From CAVTWD01 sp963738325 (GTDB taxonomy: Bacteria; Actinomycetota; Acidimicrobiia; Acidimicrobiales; Ilumatobacteraceae): 64,000 bases of DNA. The notes under the pieces were generated by a model. That model did not search any database. It saw only the letters and a program-made list of their open reading frames with translations, and was not told the origin of the DNA. The stretch spans positions 653,504 through 717,503 of the forward strand of contig CAVTWD010000017.1 of assembly GCA_963738325.1 (NCBI GenBank), read 5' to 3'. A program made the position numbers and the translations under genes. Positions within the stretch are counted from its first letter, which is position 1. The number at the start of each line of letters is the position of its first letter. Positions 51,301 through 59,213 of this stretch are shown here, in pieces.

Positions 51301-52664
51301 CCGTGATGGGCCATCGAGCATCGCGTCGCGCTCGTTGAGGTCCCCGGCCGGAGGGCGAGCCGACAGCAGCAGGAACGCCAGGGCGCCGAGCGAGAACATG
51401 TCGAGGGCGACCCCGTCGGGCTGCTCGACCGTGAAGGTCTCGGGCGCGAGGTACACCTGCTCGTCGTCGGCGAGCCGCTCGGCGAGGTCGGTGCCCAAGG
51501 TCGCTGTCGACCCTGGGCCGAGCTGAGTGAGGCGGGTGGCCAGCTCACGCACCCCCGCCTGCCAGTGGCCGATCACCAGGCGCACCGAGCCATCGGCGGC
51601 GGAGCGCACGAGCACCGAGCGTGCCGTGAGCGCCCGGTGGGCGACGCGGTGGGCGTGGGCGTGGGCGAGGGCCTCGCCGAGCTGACGGACGAGCTCGATG
51701 CGGGTACCGAGGTCGAGCTCGAGGAGATGCTCAGCGGCATACAGGTCGAGGCGCTGTTCGACCTCGGCTCGCTCGAACAGCAGCGCAGGACCCCGGTCGG
51801 CCTGGACCAGGTCGAGCGCGATGGCCAGGCTGTCGTGGCGAAGGCCTTGCACCGTCTTGAACTCTCGGTCTGCCTCCCGGCGGAGGCGCTGCTCCTCCTC
51901 CTCAGTCGTGGCGGCGCCGGCCAGGTAGACACGCACCCGACGGGTGGCCGTCATCCGTGGGCGGGAGCCGAGGAAGTCCTGCCAACCCGGGCCCTCGTCG
52001 AGGAGCTCGCCCAGCTCCCAGTCGCCGGCCTTGCGGCCTCTGTTCGATGGTTTCAGCCCGGCCTGCTCGACGGCTGTGGCGACCTTGGCTGATGTCGGTT
52101 TGTTGACCTGGTAGCCGCGCTGGTTGGCAACGCTCGGGTTCTTCAGCGTGGCCGCGACCCCGGGGAGCGGCTTCCATGCTCCTTGCGGTGCGGCGGTCGC
52201 GCTCGGATCGGGGTCCCGTCCGGTGACCGCGGTACGCCCGATGTCGTGGAGCCGCACATCGAGTTCCGATGACGAAGGAACACGAGCGGGGTAACCCACG
52301 GCGGCTGGGCACCCTTGAAGGCCGACTGTCGCGCCAGCAGGGACCGCAGCCGCTTGGCCTTCAGGTTGGCCAGCAGCAGCGGGTGGTCGAGCATCGTCTC
52401 GTTGCCGTTCGGGCGCTTCAGCCGCCAGCGCTGCCCGTCACCGAACAGGGTGCCGGGCCACGACTTGATCTCGACGAGGAACAGACCCGACGGGGTGACG
52501 GCGAGCAGGTCGACCTCGTTGACCGAGCCGTCCTCAGCGATGAACTCGACGTTGGTCCACGCCCGATAGGGCTCGTGGTTGGGGAGGCGGCTCTTGATGA
52601 ACGCGAAAGCCTCGCGTTCGTGTGGCCACGGCGACGCGCCCTCGGACCAGCGCGGCGGCTCCAT
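48331..52664 (-). CDS. pglW: BREX type 2 serine/threonine kinase PglW, heavily frameshifted
   Basis: About 1,444 residues. Residues 1-150 are a NERD domain (PHEREAFAFIKSRLPNHEPYRAW, EVDLLAVTPSGLFLVEIKSWPG). A first kinase-like domain has AHRALTARSVLV in place of HRD and no DFG, so it is a pseudokinase. A second has VLKVAKDEDHAERL and HRDIKPDNLGVRP, a likely active kinase. A helix-hairpin region (LERLGLGTVGQLLAYPAIDWNR) and a long C-terminal part with LPPLSDHRLARLAAAASATAAV end in EPWLQNLHR. It is the first gene of the operon and divergent from ardC. PglW is thought to signal infection within the Pgl system. Confidence 0.88.
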
Positions 52665-53079
52665 TAAGACCTCGGCCGCAGGTCGAGACCCCCTCCAGCA
52701 CGCGGGAGAGACGCCACCTCGGCGGGGGCAAGACGGGCCAGTTTGCCGCGAACTTCTGGCCTCAACCTGCCTCTCACCACGTCCTCCGCCTCGTCTCGCT
52801 TGGTCATTGCATCGTAGGTCAAGGCCGCCACCCCACCTTGACTTCGCAGGCGTACGGTTCGGGCGCCAGCTGGACCTTGTAGTCGCCAGCGATGACCGGC
52901 CCTCGGAGGGGTTCACGGAGAAGCCGAACCCGGGTCATTGCAGTAGATGCGGTCCGCACCTCGCACCCGTCGACCTCGGTGGGAGCGCCAGCCGCGTCGC
53001 CAGCGTGCCCCACGGCCCGCTCCGAGGCGATCGATCCGGCTACCGAGGAGGTGGTTTGCAACATCGGCGATGGTGATGG
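52665..53079. promoter_or_regulatory. divergent intergenic region between pglW and ardC
   Basis: 415 bases that should hold promoters for both the BREX operon and the ardC block. A short minus-strand frame near 52819-52940 reading MTRVRLLREPLRGPVIAGDY is possible but not recognised, and I do not call it. No clear -35/-10 pair was found. Confidence 0.45.
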
Positions 53080-53130
53080 CGTTGCCGCCCTATCGGGCGG
53101 GTGCGGTGGGTGCGTCGTCCGCTCCCGGCC
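53080..53130 (+). repeat. structured repeat, copy A (5' part only)
   Basis: This copy begins CGTTGCCGCCCTATCGGGCGG, forming a CCGCCC hairpin, and continues through GTGCGGTGGGTGCGTCG to CTCCCGGCC, like the first 50 bases of the copies at 54145 and 54825. It stops just before the ardC ATG. Confidence 0.8.
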
Positions 53131-53133
53131 GAG

Positions 53134-54039
53134 ATGCAGGCGAGCGAGCTGTTCGAACAGGTGACGGCCGATCTGGTGGCGGCGATCGAGGCGGGGGCTT
53201 CGAACTGGCGGATGCCTTGGCAGCGGCTGGCCAAGGCCGGCGTGCCCTGCAGCATCGACGGCCGCCCCTACCGCGGGTGGAACGCCCTCGTGCTGGCGAT
53301 CACCGCGGCCGACCGAGGATGGTCGTCGACGTGGGCCACCTACCGGGCCTGGCAGCGCCACGGCGGCCAAGTCCGGCGGGGCGAGCGCGGGACGCACGTC
53401 GTGCTGTGGAAGCCCATCGACCACTCCGCCGACGACGACCTGCACGGCGAAGCGGACCCGCACCCGCCGTCGTTGTTCGCTCGCACGTTCACAGTGTTCG
53501 CGGCCGAGCAGGTCGACGGGGCCGAGGACCTGGCTCGCTCCGCCACCGATCGGACGAATGAGCCGGCGCGCCTCGCGGCCGCCGAGGACTACTTCGAGCG
53601 GGTGGCGGCCAGCGTCGTGTACGGCGGCGACCTTGCCTGCTACGTGCCGGCCGTCGACGTGATCCGCCTACCCGAGCTCGGTCGGTTCGACCGGCTGGCT
53701 GACTTTTACTCGACGGCTGCCCATGAGCACGTCCATTGGACCGGTCACCGGTCGCGGCTCGATCGAGACCTGTCGGGCCGGTTCGGTGATCGGGCCTACG
53801 GCGCCGAAGAGCTGATCGCCGAGCTCGGCGCCGCCTTCTGGTGCGCCCAGTTTCAGCTCGAGCAGGCCACTCGCCCCGACCACGCCGCGTACCTCGCCGA
53901 CTGGCTGGCGATCCTCCGCCAGGACGCCCGAGCACTCGTCGCCGCCTGCAGCCAGGCCCAGCGGGCGATCGACTACCTGAACGCCTCGGCTGGCTGGCCG
54001 GGTGTGCTCGCACAGGCCGGGAACGAGGCCGTCGGCTGA
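53134..54039 (+). CDS. ardC: ArdC-type antirestriction protein (ssDNA-binding plus zincin domain)
   Basis: 301 residues from ATG 53134. The N-terminal domain (LFEQVTADLVAAIEAGASNWRMPW, then GRPYRGWNALVL and VVLWKP) is the ssDNA-binding part of ArdC. The C-terminal part has the metalloprotease helix AAHEHVHWTGHRSRLDR, matching HExxH, and the third-ligand region AEELIAELGAAFWC. ArdC proteins ride on conjugative plasmids and protect incoming single-stranded DNA from restriction in the recipient. It is transcribed away from the BREX operon and toward ssb and the relaxase. Confidence 0.88.
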   Translation: MQASELFEQVTADLVAAIEAGASNWRMPWQRLAKAGVPCSIDGRPYRGWNALVLAITAADRGWSSTWATYRAWQRHGGQVRRGERGTHVVLWKPIDHSADDDLHGEADPHPPSLFARTFTVFAAEQVDGAEDLARSATDRTNEPARLAAAEDYFERVAASVVYGGDLACYVPAVDVIRLPELGRFDRLADFYSTAAHEHVHWTGHRSRLDRDLSGRFGDRAYGAEELIAELGAAFWCAQFQLEQATRPDHAAYLADWLAILRQDARALVAACSQAQRAIDYLNASAGWPGVLAQAGNEAVG

Positions 54040-54144
54040 GCCTGCTGGCACGAAGGCCGGCTGAGCAGGCGGAGTGAGTGGTCGGGTGAGCGGTTGTGTG
54101 AGCAGCGAAGCGCATCGTGCGGGCTGCCGAGCCTGTCGCCGTGC

Positions 54145-54284
54145 CGTTGCCGCCCTTGCGGGGCGGGTGCGGTAGGTGCGTCGACGCTCCCGGCCGGTCA
54201 AGCCCACTCGCTCCGCTCGGGGCCAAGCCCTTCGGGTTGACCGGCCGCTCGCCGTCGACGCGGCCCCTGTAGGGGCGAGCCCGC
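54145..54284 (+). repeat. structured repeat, copy B (140 bases)
   Basis: About 93% identical to copy C over exactly 140 bases. Predicted stems are CCGCCC/GGGCGG at the 5' end, CGTCGACG (54179-54186) with CGTCGACG (54253-54260), CCGGTCAA with TTGACCGG, a C-UUCG-G tetraloop hairpin at CCCTTCGGG, and GCCCC/GGGGC at the 3' end. It lies between ardC and the next gene. Confidence 0.85.
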
Positions 54285-54376
54285 CCACACCGGGACGGGA
54301 CAGGCCGGCGGAGCGGCCGAGGGTCGGGGAAGTCCCCGGTCGCTCCCCGGCACCACATCCCCGAAGGAGCAACGAA

Positions 54377-54952
54377 ATGACCGAGACGACCCGACCGACG
54401 ACCGTGCGAGTGATCGCCGACCACACCCCTGGCGCGCACCGCACCGACAGCGAGGACCTGTGGTGGTGGCTGCCGATCATCGGCCCGACCGCCGGCGTGC
54501 TGGCCTTCCTGCTCGCCCGGCACGCCGCCACCGGCGAGACGTGCTGGCCGACCGACGACCTGGCCCGCATGGTCGGGCTCGCCGGCAATCGCTCCAAGCT
54601 GTGGCTCAGCCTGGACCGGCTGCACCGCTTCCGGGTCGCCACGTTCGTGTCCACCGACACGCTGACGATCCGCCTGTGGCTGCCCGCGCTCAGCGACCGC
54701 CAGCTCGCCCACCTGCCCGCCTCGATGGCCGCTGCCTACCGGCCGGCGCGCCGACACCGCCTGACGAACCACCGCCCTGGGGTGGCCGGCGCCATCCGGC
54801 CACCCCGCGGCGAGCGGGGGCCGCCGTTGCCGCCCCGCCGGGGCGGGTGCGGTGGGTGCGTCGGCGCTCCCGTCCGGTCAAGCCCACTCGCTGCGCTCGG
54901 GGCCGAGCCCTTCGGGTTGACCGGCCGCTCGCCGCCGACGCGGCCCCTGTAG
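54377..54952 (+). CDS. small winged-helix-like plasmid protein, unknown function
   Basis: 191 residues as read. The likely conserved part is residues 1-133: LWWWLPIIGPTAGVLAFLLARHAATGETCWPTDDLARMVGL, then KLWLSLDRLHRFRVATFVSTDTLTIRLWLPAL. This looks like a helix-turn-helix or winged helix of the type seen in plasmid replication or partition accessories (inference). The frame then runs on into repeat copy C, so the last 50-60 residues are low-complexity and may not be real. An A-rich, SD-poor leader (AGGAGCAACGAA) precedes the ATG. Confidence 0.6.
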   Translation: MTETTRPTTVRVIADHTPGAHRTDSEDLWWWLPIIGPTAGVLAFLLARHAATGETCWPTDDLARMVGLAGNRSKLWLSLDRLHRFRVATFVSTDTLTIRLWLPALSDRQLAHLPASMAAAYRPARRHRLTNHRPGVAGAIRPPRGERGPPLPPRRGGCGGCVGAPVRSSPLAALGAEPFGLTGRSPPTRPL

Positions 54953-54964
54953 GGGCAAGCCCGC
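54825..54964 (+). repeat. structured repeat, copy C (140 bases)
   Basis: The same architecture as copy B, but the long-range stem reads CGTCGGCG (54859-54866) with CGCCGACG (54933-54940). Two changes on opposite strands keep the pairing (A-U becomes G-C). It overlaps the end of the preceding reading frame and ends 31 bases before ssb. Confidence 0.85.
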
Positions 54965-54995
54965 ACCGCGCGGGCGCGATCGAGAGGAGACCGAG

Positions 54996-55371
54996 ATGAA
55001 CACCGTGACCGTGTCCGGTTGGCTGCACGCCGACCCGGTGAGCGAGCACGTCGGCGACCTGGCCGTGTGCGAGCTCCAGCTCGTCAGCGAGGCACCCGAC
55101 GGGCGACCCAACGAGGCGCTCGCCGTCACCTGCTTCGACCGGCTGGCGTTCCTGGCCAGGGAGCGGCTCGCCGCCGGGGACCATGTCGGCGGCAAGCGGG
55201 TGGCTCCGCGTCCGCTCCACCGTCACGGCAAGCGGCGGCGGTGCGCAGCGAGTGGACGTTGTAGCGGAGCGGCTCGACTTCCTCGGCCACACGACGGATC
55301 GGGAGCTCGCACCGGACGCTCACCTCGAGGCGGCCTACGACGACCGCTACGAGTTCGACGAGGTGCAGTGA
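54996..55371 (+). CDS. ssb: single-stranded DNA-binding protein, short plasmid type, one frameshift
   Basis: About 124 residues. NTVTVSGWLHADPVSEHVGDLAVCELQLVSE is the first OB-fold strand set; LAVTCFDRLAFLARERLAAGDHV is the central SSB motif. After a shift near 55205 it continues RSTVTASGGGAQRVDVVAERLDFLG. GAGAGGAGACC precedes the ATG. SSB of this kind coats transferred single strands during mobilisation. It follows repeat copy C and its stop overlaps the next start (TGATG). Confidence 0.82.
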
Positions 55372-55682
55372 TGCCCGTGCCGACCAACCGTGTCGTCGTC
55401 ACCGCCGCTGTGCACGACTGGCTCGAAGCGGACCTACTGCGCACCGTGTGGATCGGCGGATGCCTGGCCCGTCATCGCAGCGGCGAGTGGGGTGAGCTCG
55501 ACGCCGACGACCGGGCCGTCAACGACCGCGCGCTGCGCGCCGGGCGGGGACGGCTCCTTTCCTCGTACCGGGTCCCCGCCGAGATCGCCGGAACGATCGC
55601 CGAATCCTCGGTGTGGGTGATCACCGACGACCTTGACGACCCCGACACCGCCACCACCGTGCTCTGGCCCAGCGACTACTAA
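55371..55682 (+). CDS. small plasmid-type protein, unknown function
   Basis: 103 residues: RVVVTAAVHDWLEADLLRTVW, HRSGEWGELDADDRAVNDRALRAGRGRLLSSYRVP and SSVWVITDDLD, ending TTVLWPSDY. This pattern (GEWGEL, LLS.Y, VWVIT, TTVL.P..Y) recurs in small proteins of plasmids and mobilisable elements, often mislabelled as restriction subunits. Its function is unknown. Its ATG overlaps the ssb stop by one base. A strong terminator follows. Confidence 0.75.
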   Translation: MPVPTNRVVVTAAVHDWLEADLLRTVWIGGCLARHRSGEWGELDADDRAVNDRALRAGRGRLLSSYRVPAEIAGTIAESSVWVITDDLDDPDTATTVLWPSDY

Positions 55683-55698
55683 CCCATCGCCACCCGCA

Positions 55699-55736
55699 GC
55701 GACGAGGCCCCTGCCTACCGGCAGGGGCCTCGTCGC
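55699..55736 (+). terminator. strong hairpin terminator
   Basis: A perfect 17-base stem (GCGACGAGGCCCCTGCC with its complement) with the four-base loop TACC ends the ssb operon 16 bases after its last stop codon. No T-run follows. Confidence 0.75.
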
Positions 55737-55808
55737 GTGTGCACACGCCCCGTCCGGCGAACTGCCTGCCCGCTGCACCGAGTCGCCGCCACGCGAGGGG
55801 CGATCGCG

Positions 55809-55899
55809 ATTCACATCATCTGGGACTCCGGGTTATCCGGGAGGCGGGTGTGACGCGCCTGGTCGGTGAGCGCTGCCGGTGGTGGTGATCCCGGATAAC
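55809..55899 (+). repeat. left terminal inverted repeat of the RIT element
   Basis: Matches the reverse complement of 59058-59147 in three conserved blocks: the outer ATTCACATCATCTGGGAC, TTATCCGGGA.GCGGGTGTG, and GGTGGTGATCCCGGATAA. It contains TTATCCGGG at 55833 and its inverse at 55890. Confidence 0.85.
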
Positions 55900-55954
55900 G
55901 GAGGCGGCGTGAGGCTTCTCCAGGGATCGTCCCTGGTCCTTGGAGGAGGCAGTG

Positions 55955-57163
55955 ATGGATGTGTACGACGCGTCTCACGTTCGGGTGTCGGGCCCGTTGA
56001 GTGGCTGGGCGCCGGGTCTGATCGGCTGGCTGGCCGAGTCGGGCTTCGGCCGGCAGGCGCAGATCAATCACACCCGCCGGCTGGCGTTGCTGAGCGGCTG
56101 GTTGGAGCGCGACGGCCTCGACCCCGTGGTGGTCGACGAAGCCCTGATCGCCGGGCTGCTGGTCGAGCATCAACGTGAGGGGCGGGGCCGATCGCTGACG
56201 GGCCGCTCGTTCCGGCTCGTGCTCGAGTTCCTGCGAGCGCACGGTGTCGTGCCGCCACCGTCCCGGGCGCCGACGCCGGTCGATGTGCTGCTGGGCGGCT
56301 ACCGGGACTACCTGGCGGTCGAGCGGGGGTTGCGGGCGACGACGATCACGATCTACACGGGGACGGCGCGGTTGTTCTTGTCGTTGGCCTGCGACGCTGA
56401 TCCGTCTCGGGTCGAGTCGTTGACCGCCGCCGACGTGGCCCGGTTCGTGGCCCGGGTCGCCGAGGGCCGCCGGGCGAGCTCGGTGAACGCGATCGTCTGC
56501 GGGGTGCGCGCCCTGTTGCGCTGGTTCTACGCCGCTGGCCTGATCGCCACGCCGCTGGCCCAGGCGACACCGTGGCTGGCTCGGGGTCGGGTGTCAACCT
56601 TGCCGCGTCTGGTCCCTCTGGGAGCGGCCGAGGTGCTGCTGGCCAGCTTCGATCGCTCGACTTTGGTCGGAGCCCGCGATTTCGCCATCGTCACGGTGGT
56701 CGCTCGGCTCGGGTTGCGCGTCGGTGAGCTGGTCGCGTTGCAGGTCGACGACATCGACTGGCGCCGCGGTGAGCTGGAGGTGCGCTCCAAGGGCGGCTGG
56801 CGGGACCCGCTCCCGTTGCCGGTCGACGTCGGCGACGCGCTGGTCGCCTACCTGTCCGCTCGGGGCCGTGAGGAGCGGTGGCGTCAGCTGTTCCTGCGGG
56901 TCATCCCGCCGGACGGGCCGATGCGGATCTCCGCGGTGAACGCGGTGATGCGCCGGGCCTGCGCCCGGGTGGGGCTCCCCGATCTGGGCACGCATCGGCT
57001 GCGCCACTCGGTGGCCGGCGACCTGCTGCGCCGCGGCGCGGCGCTTCCCGAGATCGGCCAGCTGCTCAGACACCACCACCTGGCCACCACCGCCATCTAC
57101 GCCCGGGTCGACTCCACGGCGCTCGCTGTTGTGGCTCAGCCGTGGCCGGGGAGCGGGTCATGA
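55955..57163 (+). CDS. RIT tyrosine recombinase A
   Basis: 402 residues from ATG 55955, preceded by GGAGGAGG. N-terminal core-binding domain is followed by a catalytic domain with Arg in ARLGLRVGELVAL, HRLRHSVAGDLL, His in LLRHHHLATT and Tyr in TAIYARVDS. All catalytic residues are present. Its TGA overlaps the next ATG (ATGA at 57160-57163). The first gene of the trio; the three products are thought to act jointly on the element ends. Confidence 0.88.
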   Translation: MDVYDASHVRVSGPLSGWAPGLIGWLAESGFGRQAQINHTRRLALLSGWLERDGLDPVVVDEALIAGLLVEHQREGRGRSLTGRSFRLVLEFLRAHGVVPPPSRAPTPVDVLLGGYRDYLAVERGLRATTITIYTGTARLFLSLACDADPSRVESLTAADVARFVARVAEGRRASSVNAIVCGVRALLRWFYAAGLIATPLAQATPWLARGRVSTLPRLVPLGAAEVLLASFDRSTLVGARDFAIVTVVARLGLRVGELVALQVDDIDWRRGELEVRSKGGWRDPLPLPVDVGDALVAYLSARGREERWRQLFLRVIPPDGPMRISAVNAVMRRACARVGLPDLGTHRLRHSVAGDLLRRGAALPEIGQLLRHHHLATTAIYARVDSTALAVVAQPWPGSGS

Positions 57164-58074
57164 CCGCGCTCGGGGTGGCGTTGGCCGACTACCTGGCGGT
57201 GCGGCGCGCTGTCGGCTACCGCTTGGAGGAGGCCGGTCGCCTGTTGGCCCGCTTCGTGGCTCATCTCGACGCCAACGGGATCGACACGGTGACCGTCGCC
57301 GTCGCCATCGAGTGGGCGGCCGCCACCGCCCGGGGCGGCATGGGATACCGCCGGTTGACCGTGATCCGCGGGTTCGCCCGCTACCTGCAGGCCCTCGACC
57401 CAGCCCACGAGGTGCCCCCGACCGGCCTGCTGCCGGTGCGCCGAACCCGCCCGGTCCCGCACTTGTACTCCGAGGCCGACATCGCCTCGCTGATGGGAGC
57501 GGCCCGGGCGTTGCGGCCGCCGCTGTGGGCAGCGACGGTGGAGGCGATCATCGGGCTGCTGTGGACGACAGGGATGCGCGTCGGTGAGGCGCTCCGGCTG
57601 AACACCGCCGACGTGGATCCCGACAGCGGAGTGCTCACCGTGTGGCTGTCCAAGTTCGGCAGGTCCCGCCTGGTTCCGCTGGCGCCGAGCACCATCACGG
57701 CGCTCGGCCGCTACCGCGCCCAACTCCCGGCGACAGCGACCCGGACCACGCCGGCGATGTTCATCGGATCCGACGGCCAGCGAGCCACCTACCGCAAGTT
57801 CAACCTCACCTTCGCCCGCCTGTTGGACACCACCAGGATCACCACAGCAGACGGGCGACGGCCGCGGGCACATGATCTTCGCCACAGCTTCGCCGTGCGC
57901 ACCCTGTTGGGCTGGTATCGCGACGGCGCCGACGTCCAAGCGCTGCTCCCGCGGCTGTCCACCTACCTCGGCCATGTCGAGCCGGCCTCCACCTACTGGT
58001 ATCTGTCCGCCGCCCCCGAGCTGATGGCCCTCGCCGCCCAACGCCTCGAACACCGCGACGGAGCCCACCGGTGA
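57160..58074 (+). CDS. RIT tyrosine recombinase B
   Basis: 304 residues. Catalytic residues: Arg in TTGMRVGEALRL, HDLRHSFAVRTLL, His in YLGHVEPAST and Tyr in TYWYLSA. The motif with STYWYLSA is typical of the middle member of RIT trios and of Tn554-type TnpB. Starts and stops overlap both neighbours (ATGA and GTGA), so the trio is translationally coupled. Confidence 0.88.
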   Translation: MTALGVALADYLAVRRAVGYRLEEAGRLLARFVAHLDANGIDTVTVAVAIEWAAATARGGMGYRRLTVIRGFARYLQALDPAHEVPPTGLLPVRRTRPVPHLYSEADIASLMGAARALRPPLWAATVEAIIGLLWTTGMRVGEALRLNTADVDPDSGVLTVWLSKFGRSRLVPLAPSTITALGRYRAQLPATATRTTPAMFIGSDGQRATYRKFNLTFARLLDTTRITTADGRRPRAHDLRHSFAVRTLLGWYRDGADVQALLPRLSTYLGHVEPASTYWYLSAAPELMALAAQRLEHRDGAHR

Positions 58075-59057
58075 GCGCCCTGGCCCCGATCCTGGAGGCG
58101 TTCTTCACCGAGAGGCTCGGCCGTCAGCTGCACGCCAGCCCGCACACCGTCCGCGCCTACCGGGACACGTTCCGGCTGCTGTTGGTCTACGCCCACCGCC
58201 GCACCGGCAAGCAGCCCTCCCAGCTGGACCTCACCGATCTGGACGCCCCGTTGATCGCCGGGTTCTTGGAGCATCTCGAACACGAACGGCACAACACCGT
58301 GCGCACCCGCAACGCCCGATTGGCCGCCATCCGCTCGATGTTCCGCTACGCCTCCTACCGCGAACCGGCCCACGCCGCGCTCATCCAACGGGTTCTGGCC
58401 ATCCCCGACAAACGGGCCCGCCACCCCGTCGTGTCGTTCCTCTCACCGGCTGAGGTCGACGCCCTCCTCGCCGCCCCCGACCGCACCACGTGGATCGGGC
58501 GCCGCGATCACGCCCTGCTGGTCACCGCCGTCCAGACCGGGCTGCGCGTCTCGGAGCTGTGCGCGCTGCGCTGCCACGACGTCGTGCTCGGCGTCGGCGC
58601 CCACGTCCGCTGCTATGGCAAAGGCCGCAAGGAACGCTGCACACCGCTCACCCGCCACACCGCTGGCGTTCTGCGCGCCTGGATCCGCGAACTCGGACAC
58701 GTCGGCGACCAGCCGCTGTTCCCCACCCGCCGGGGCGGTGCGCTCAACCCCGACTCCGTCGGCGATCTCCTCGACCGTCACGTCGCTGTCGCCCGCCAGC
58801 ACCCCGGCTGGACGACCAAGCGGGTGACGCCACACACGCTGCGCCACACCGCCGCCATGACCCTGCTCGCCGCCGGCGTCGACACCACCGTGATCGCCAT
58901 GTGGCTCGGCCACGAGCACACCCAGACCACCCAGATCTACCTCCACGGCGATCTCACCATGAAGGAACGGGCCATCGCCCGCACCACACCGCCAGGAACC
59001 CGGCCGGGCCGCTACCAGCCACCCGACGGCCTGCTCGCCTTCCTCGAAGCCCTCTGA
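58071..59057 (+). CDS. RIT tyrosine recombinase C
   Basis: 328 residues from GTG 58071. Core-binding domain LHASPHTVRAYRDTFRLLLVY, catalytic Arg in TGLRVSELCAL, Lys in YGKGRKER, HTLRHTAAMTLL, His in WLGHEHTQTT and Tyr in QIYLHGD. All catalytic residues are present. The gene ends just inside the right terminal inverted repeat. Confidence 0.88.
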   Translation: MSALAPILEAFFTERLGRQLHASPHTVRAYRDTFRLLLVYAHRRTGKQPSQLDLTDLDAPLIAGFLEHLEHERHNTVRTRNARLAAIRSMFRYASYREPAHAALIQRVLAIPDKRARHPVVSFLSPAEVDALLAAPDRTTWIGRRDHALLVTAVQTGLRVSELCALRCHDVVLGVGAHVRCYGKGRKERCTPLTRHTAGVLRAWIRELGHVGDQPLFPTRRGGALNPDSVGDLLDRHVAVARQHPGWTTKRVTPHTLRHTAAMTLLAAGVDTTVIAMWLGHEHTQTTQIYLHGDLTMKERAIARTTPPGTRPGRYQPPDGLLAFLEAL

Positions 59058-59147
59058 TTATCCGGGATCACCACCCCGTCGGCCGGCCTCCGACCACGGC
59101 ACCCACACCCGCGTCCCGGATAACGCCGGGTCCCAGATGATGTGAAT
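59058..59147 (-). repeat. right terminal inverted repeat of the RIT element
   Basis: Inverse of 55809-55899, with TTATCCGGG at 59058 and its inverse at 59115, ending TCCCAGATGATGTGAAT. Confidence 0.85.
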
Positions 59148-59166
59148 TATCCGGGCGCCCGGATAA
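59147..59166. repeat. perfect 20-base palindrome abutting the RIT element
   Basis: TTATCCGGGCGCCCGGATAA is a perfect palindrome built from two copies of the TTATCCGGG motif found inside both terminal repeats. It is 47 bases upstream of the relaxase start, so it could be a recombinase site, a target, or an operator for the relaxase gene. Confidence 0.75.
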
Positions 59167-59213
59167 CTCACATCTTTCACCCGGAGGGTGTACGGGCTGT
59201 CCGTTGGGTGGCG

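Larger units (their letters stand above)
55809..59147 (+). mobile_element. recombinase-in-trio (RIT) element
   Basis: Three overlapping tyrosine recombinase genes in one direction, bounded by imperfect inverted repeats of about 90 bases whose outer ends read ATTCACATCATCTGGGAC and its complement. This is the definition of RIT elements. It is inserted between the ssb terminator and the relaxase gene. I see no clear target duplication. The right end abuts a 20-base palindrome. Confidence 0.88.

Noticed and set aside
36000..52000. Long plus-strand open frames rich in Arg, Ala and Pro, such as 48044-51163
   Set aside because: They are antisense shadows caused by high GC, with no domains and strong matches to BREX proteins on the minus strand.
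28735..52664. DISARM or Dnd-type system
   Set aside because: PglW, PglX, PglY, PglZ, BrxD and BrxHI signatures are all present, and there is no DUF1998 or PLD gene, so type 2 BREX explains the locus.
55809..59147. Tn554-type transposon
   Set aside because: There are three tyrosine recombinases and long terminal inverted repeats, with no small TnpC-like protein; RIT fits better.
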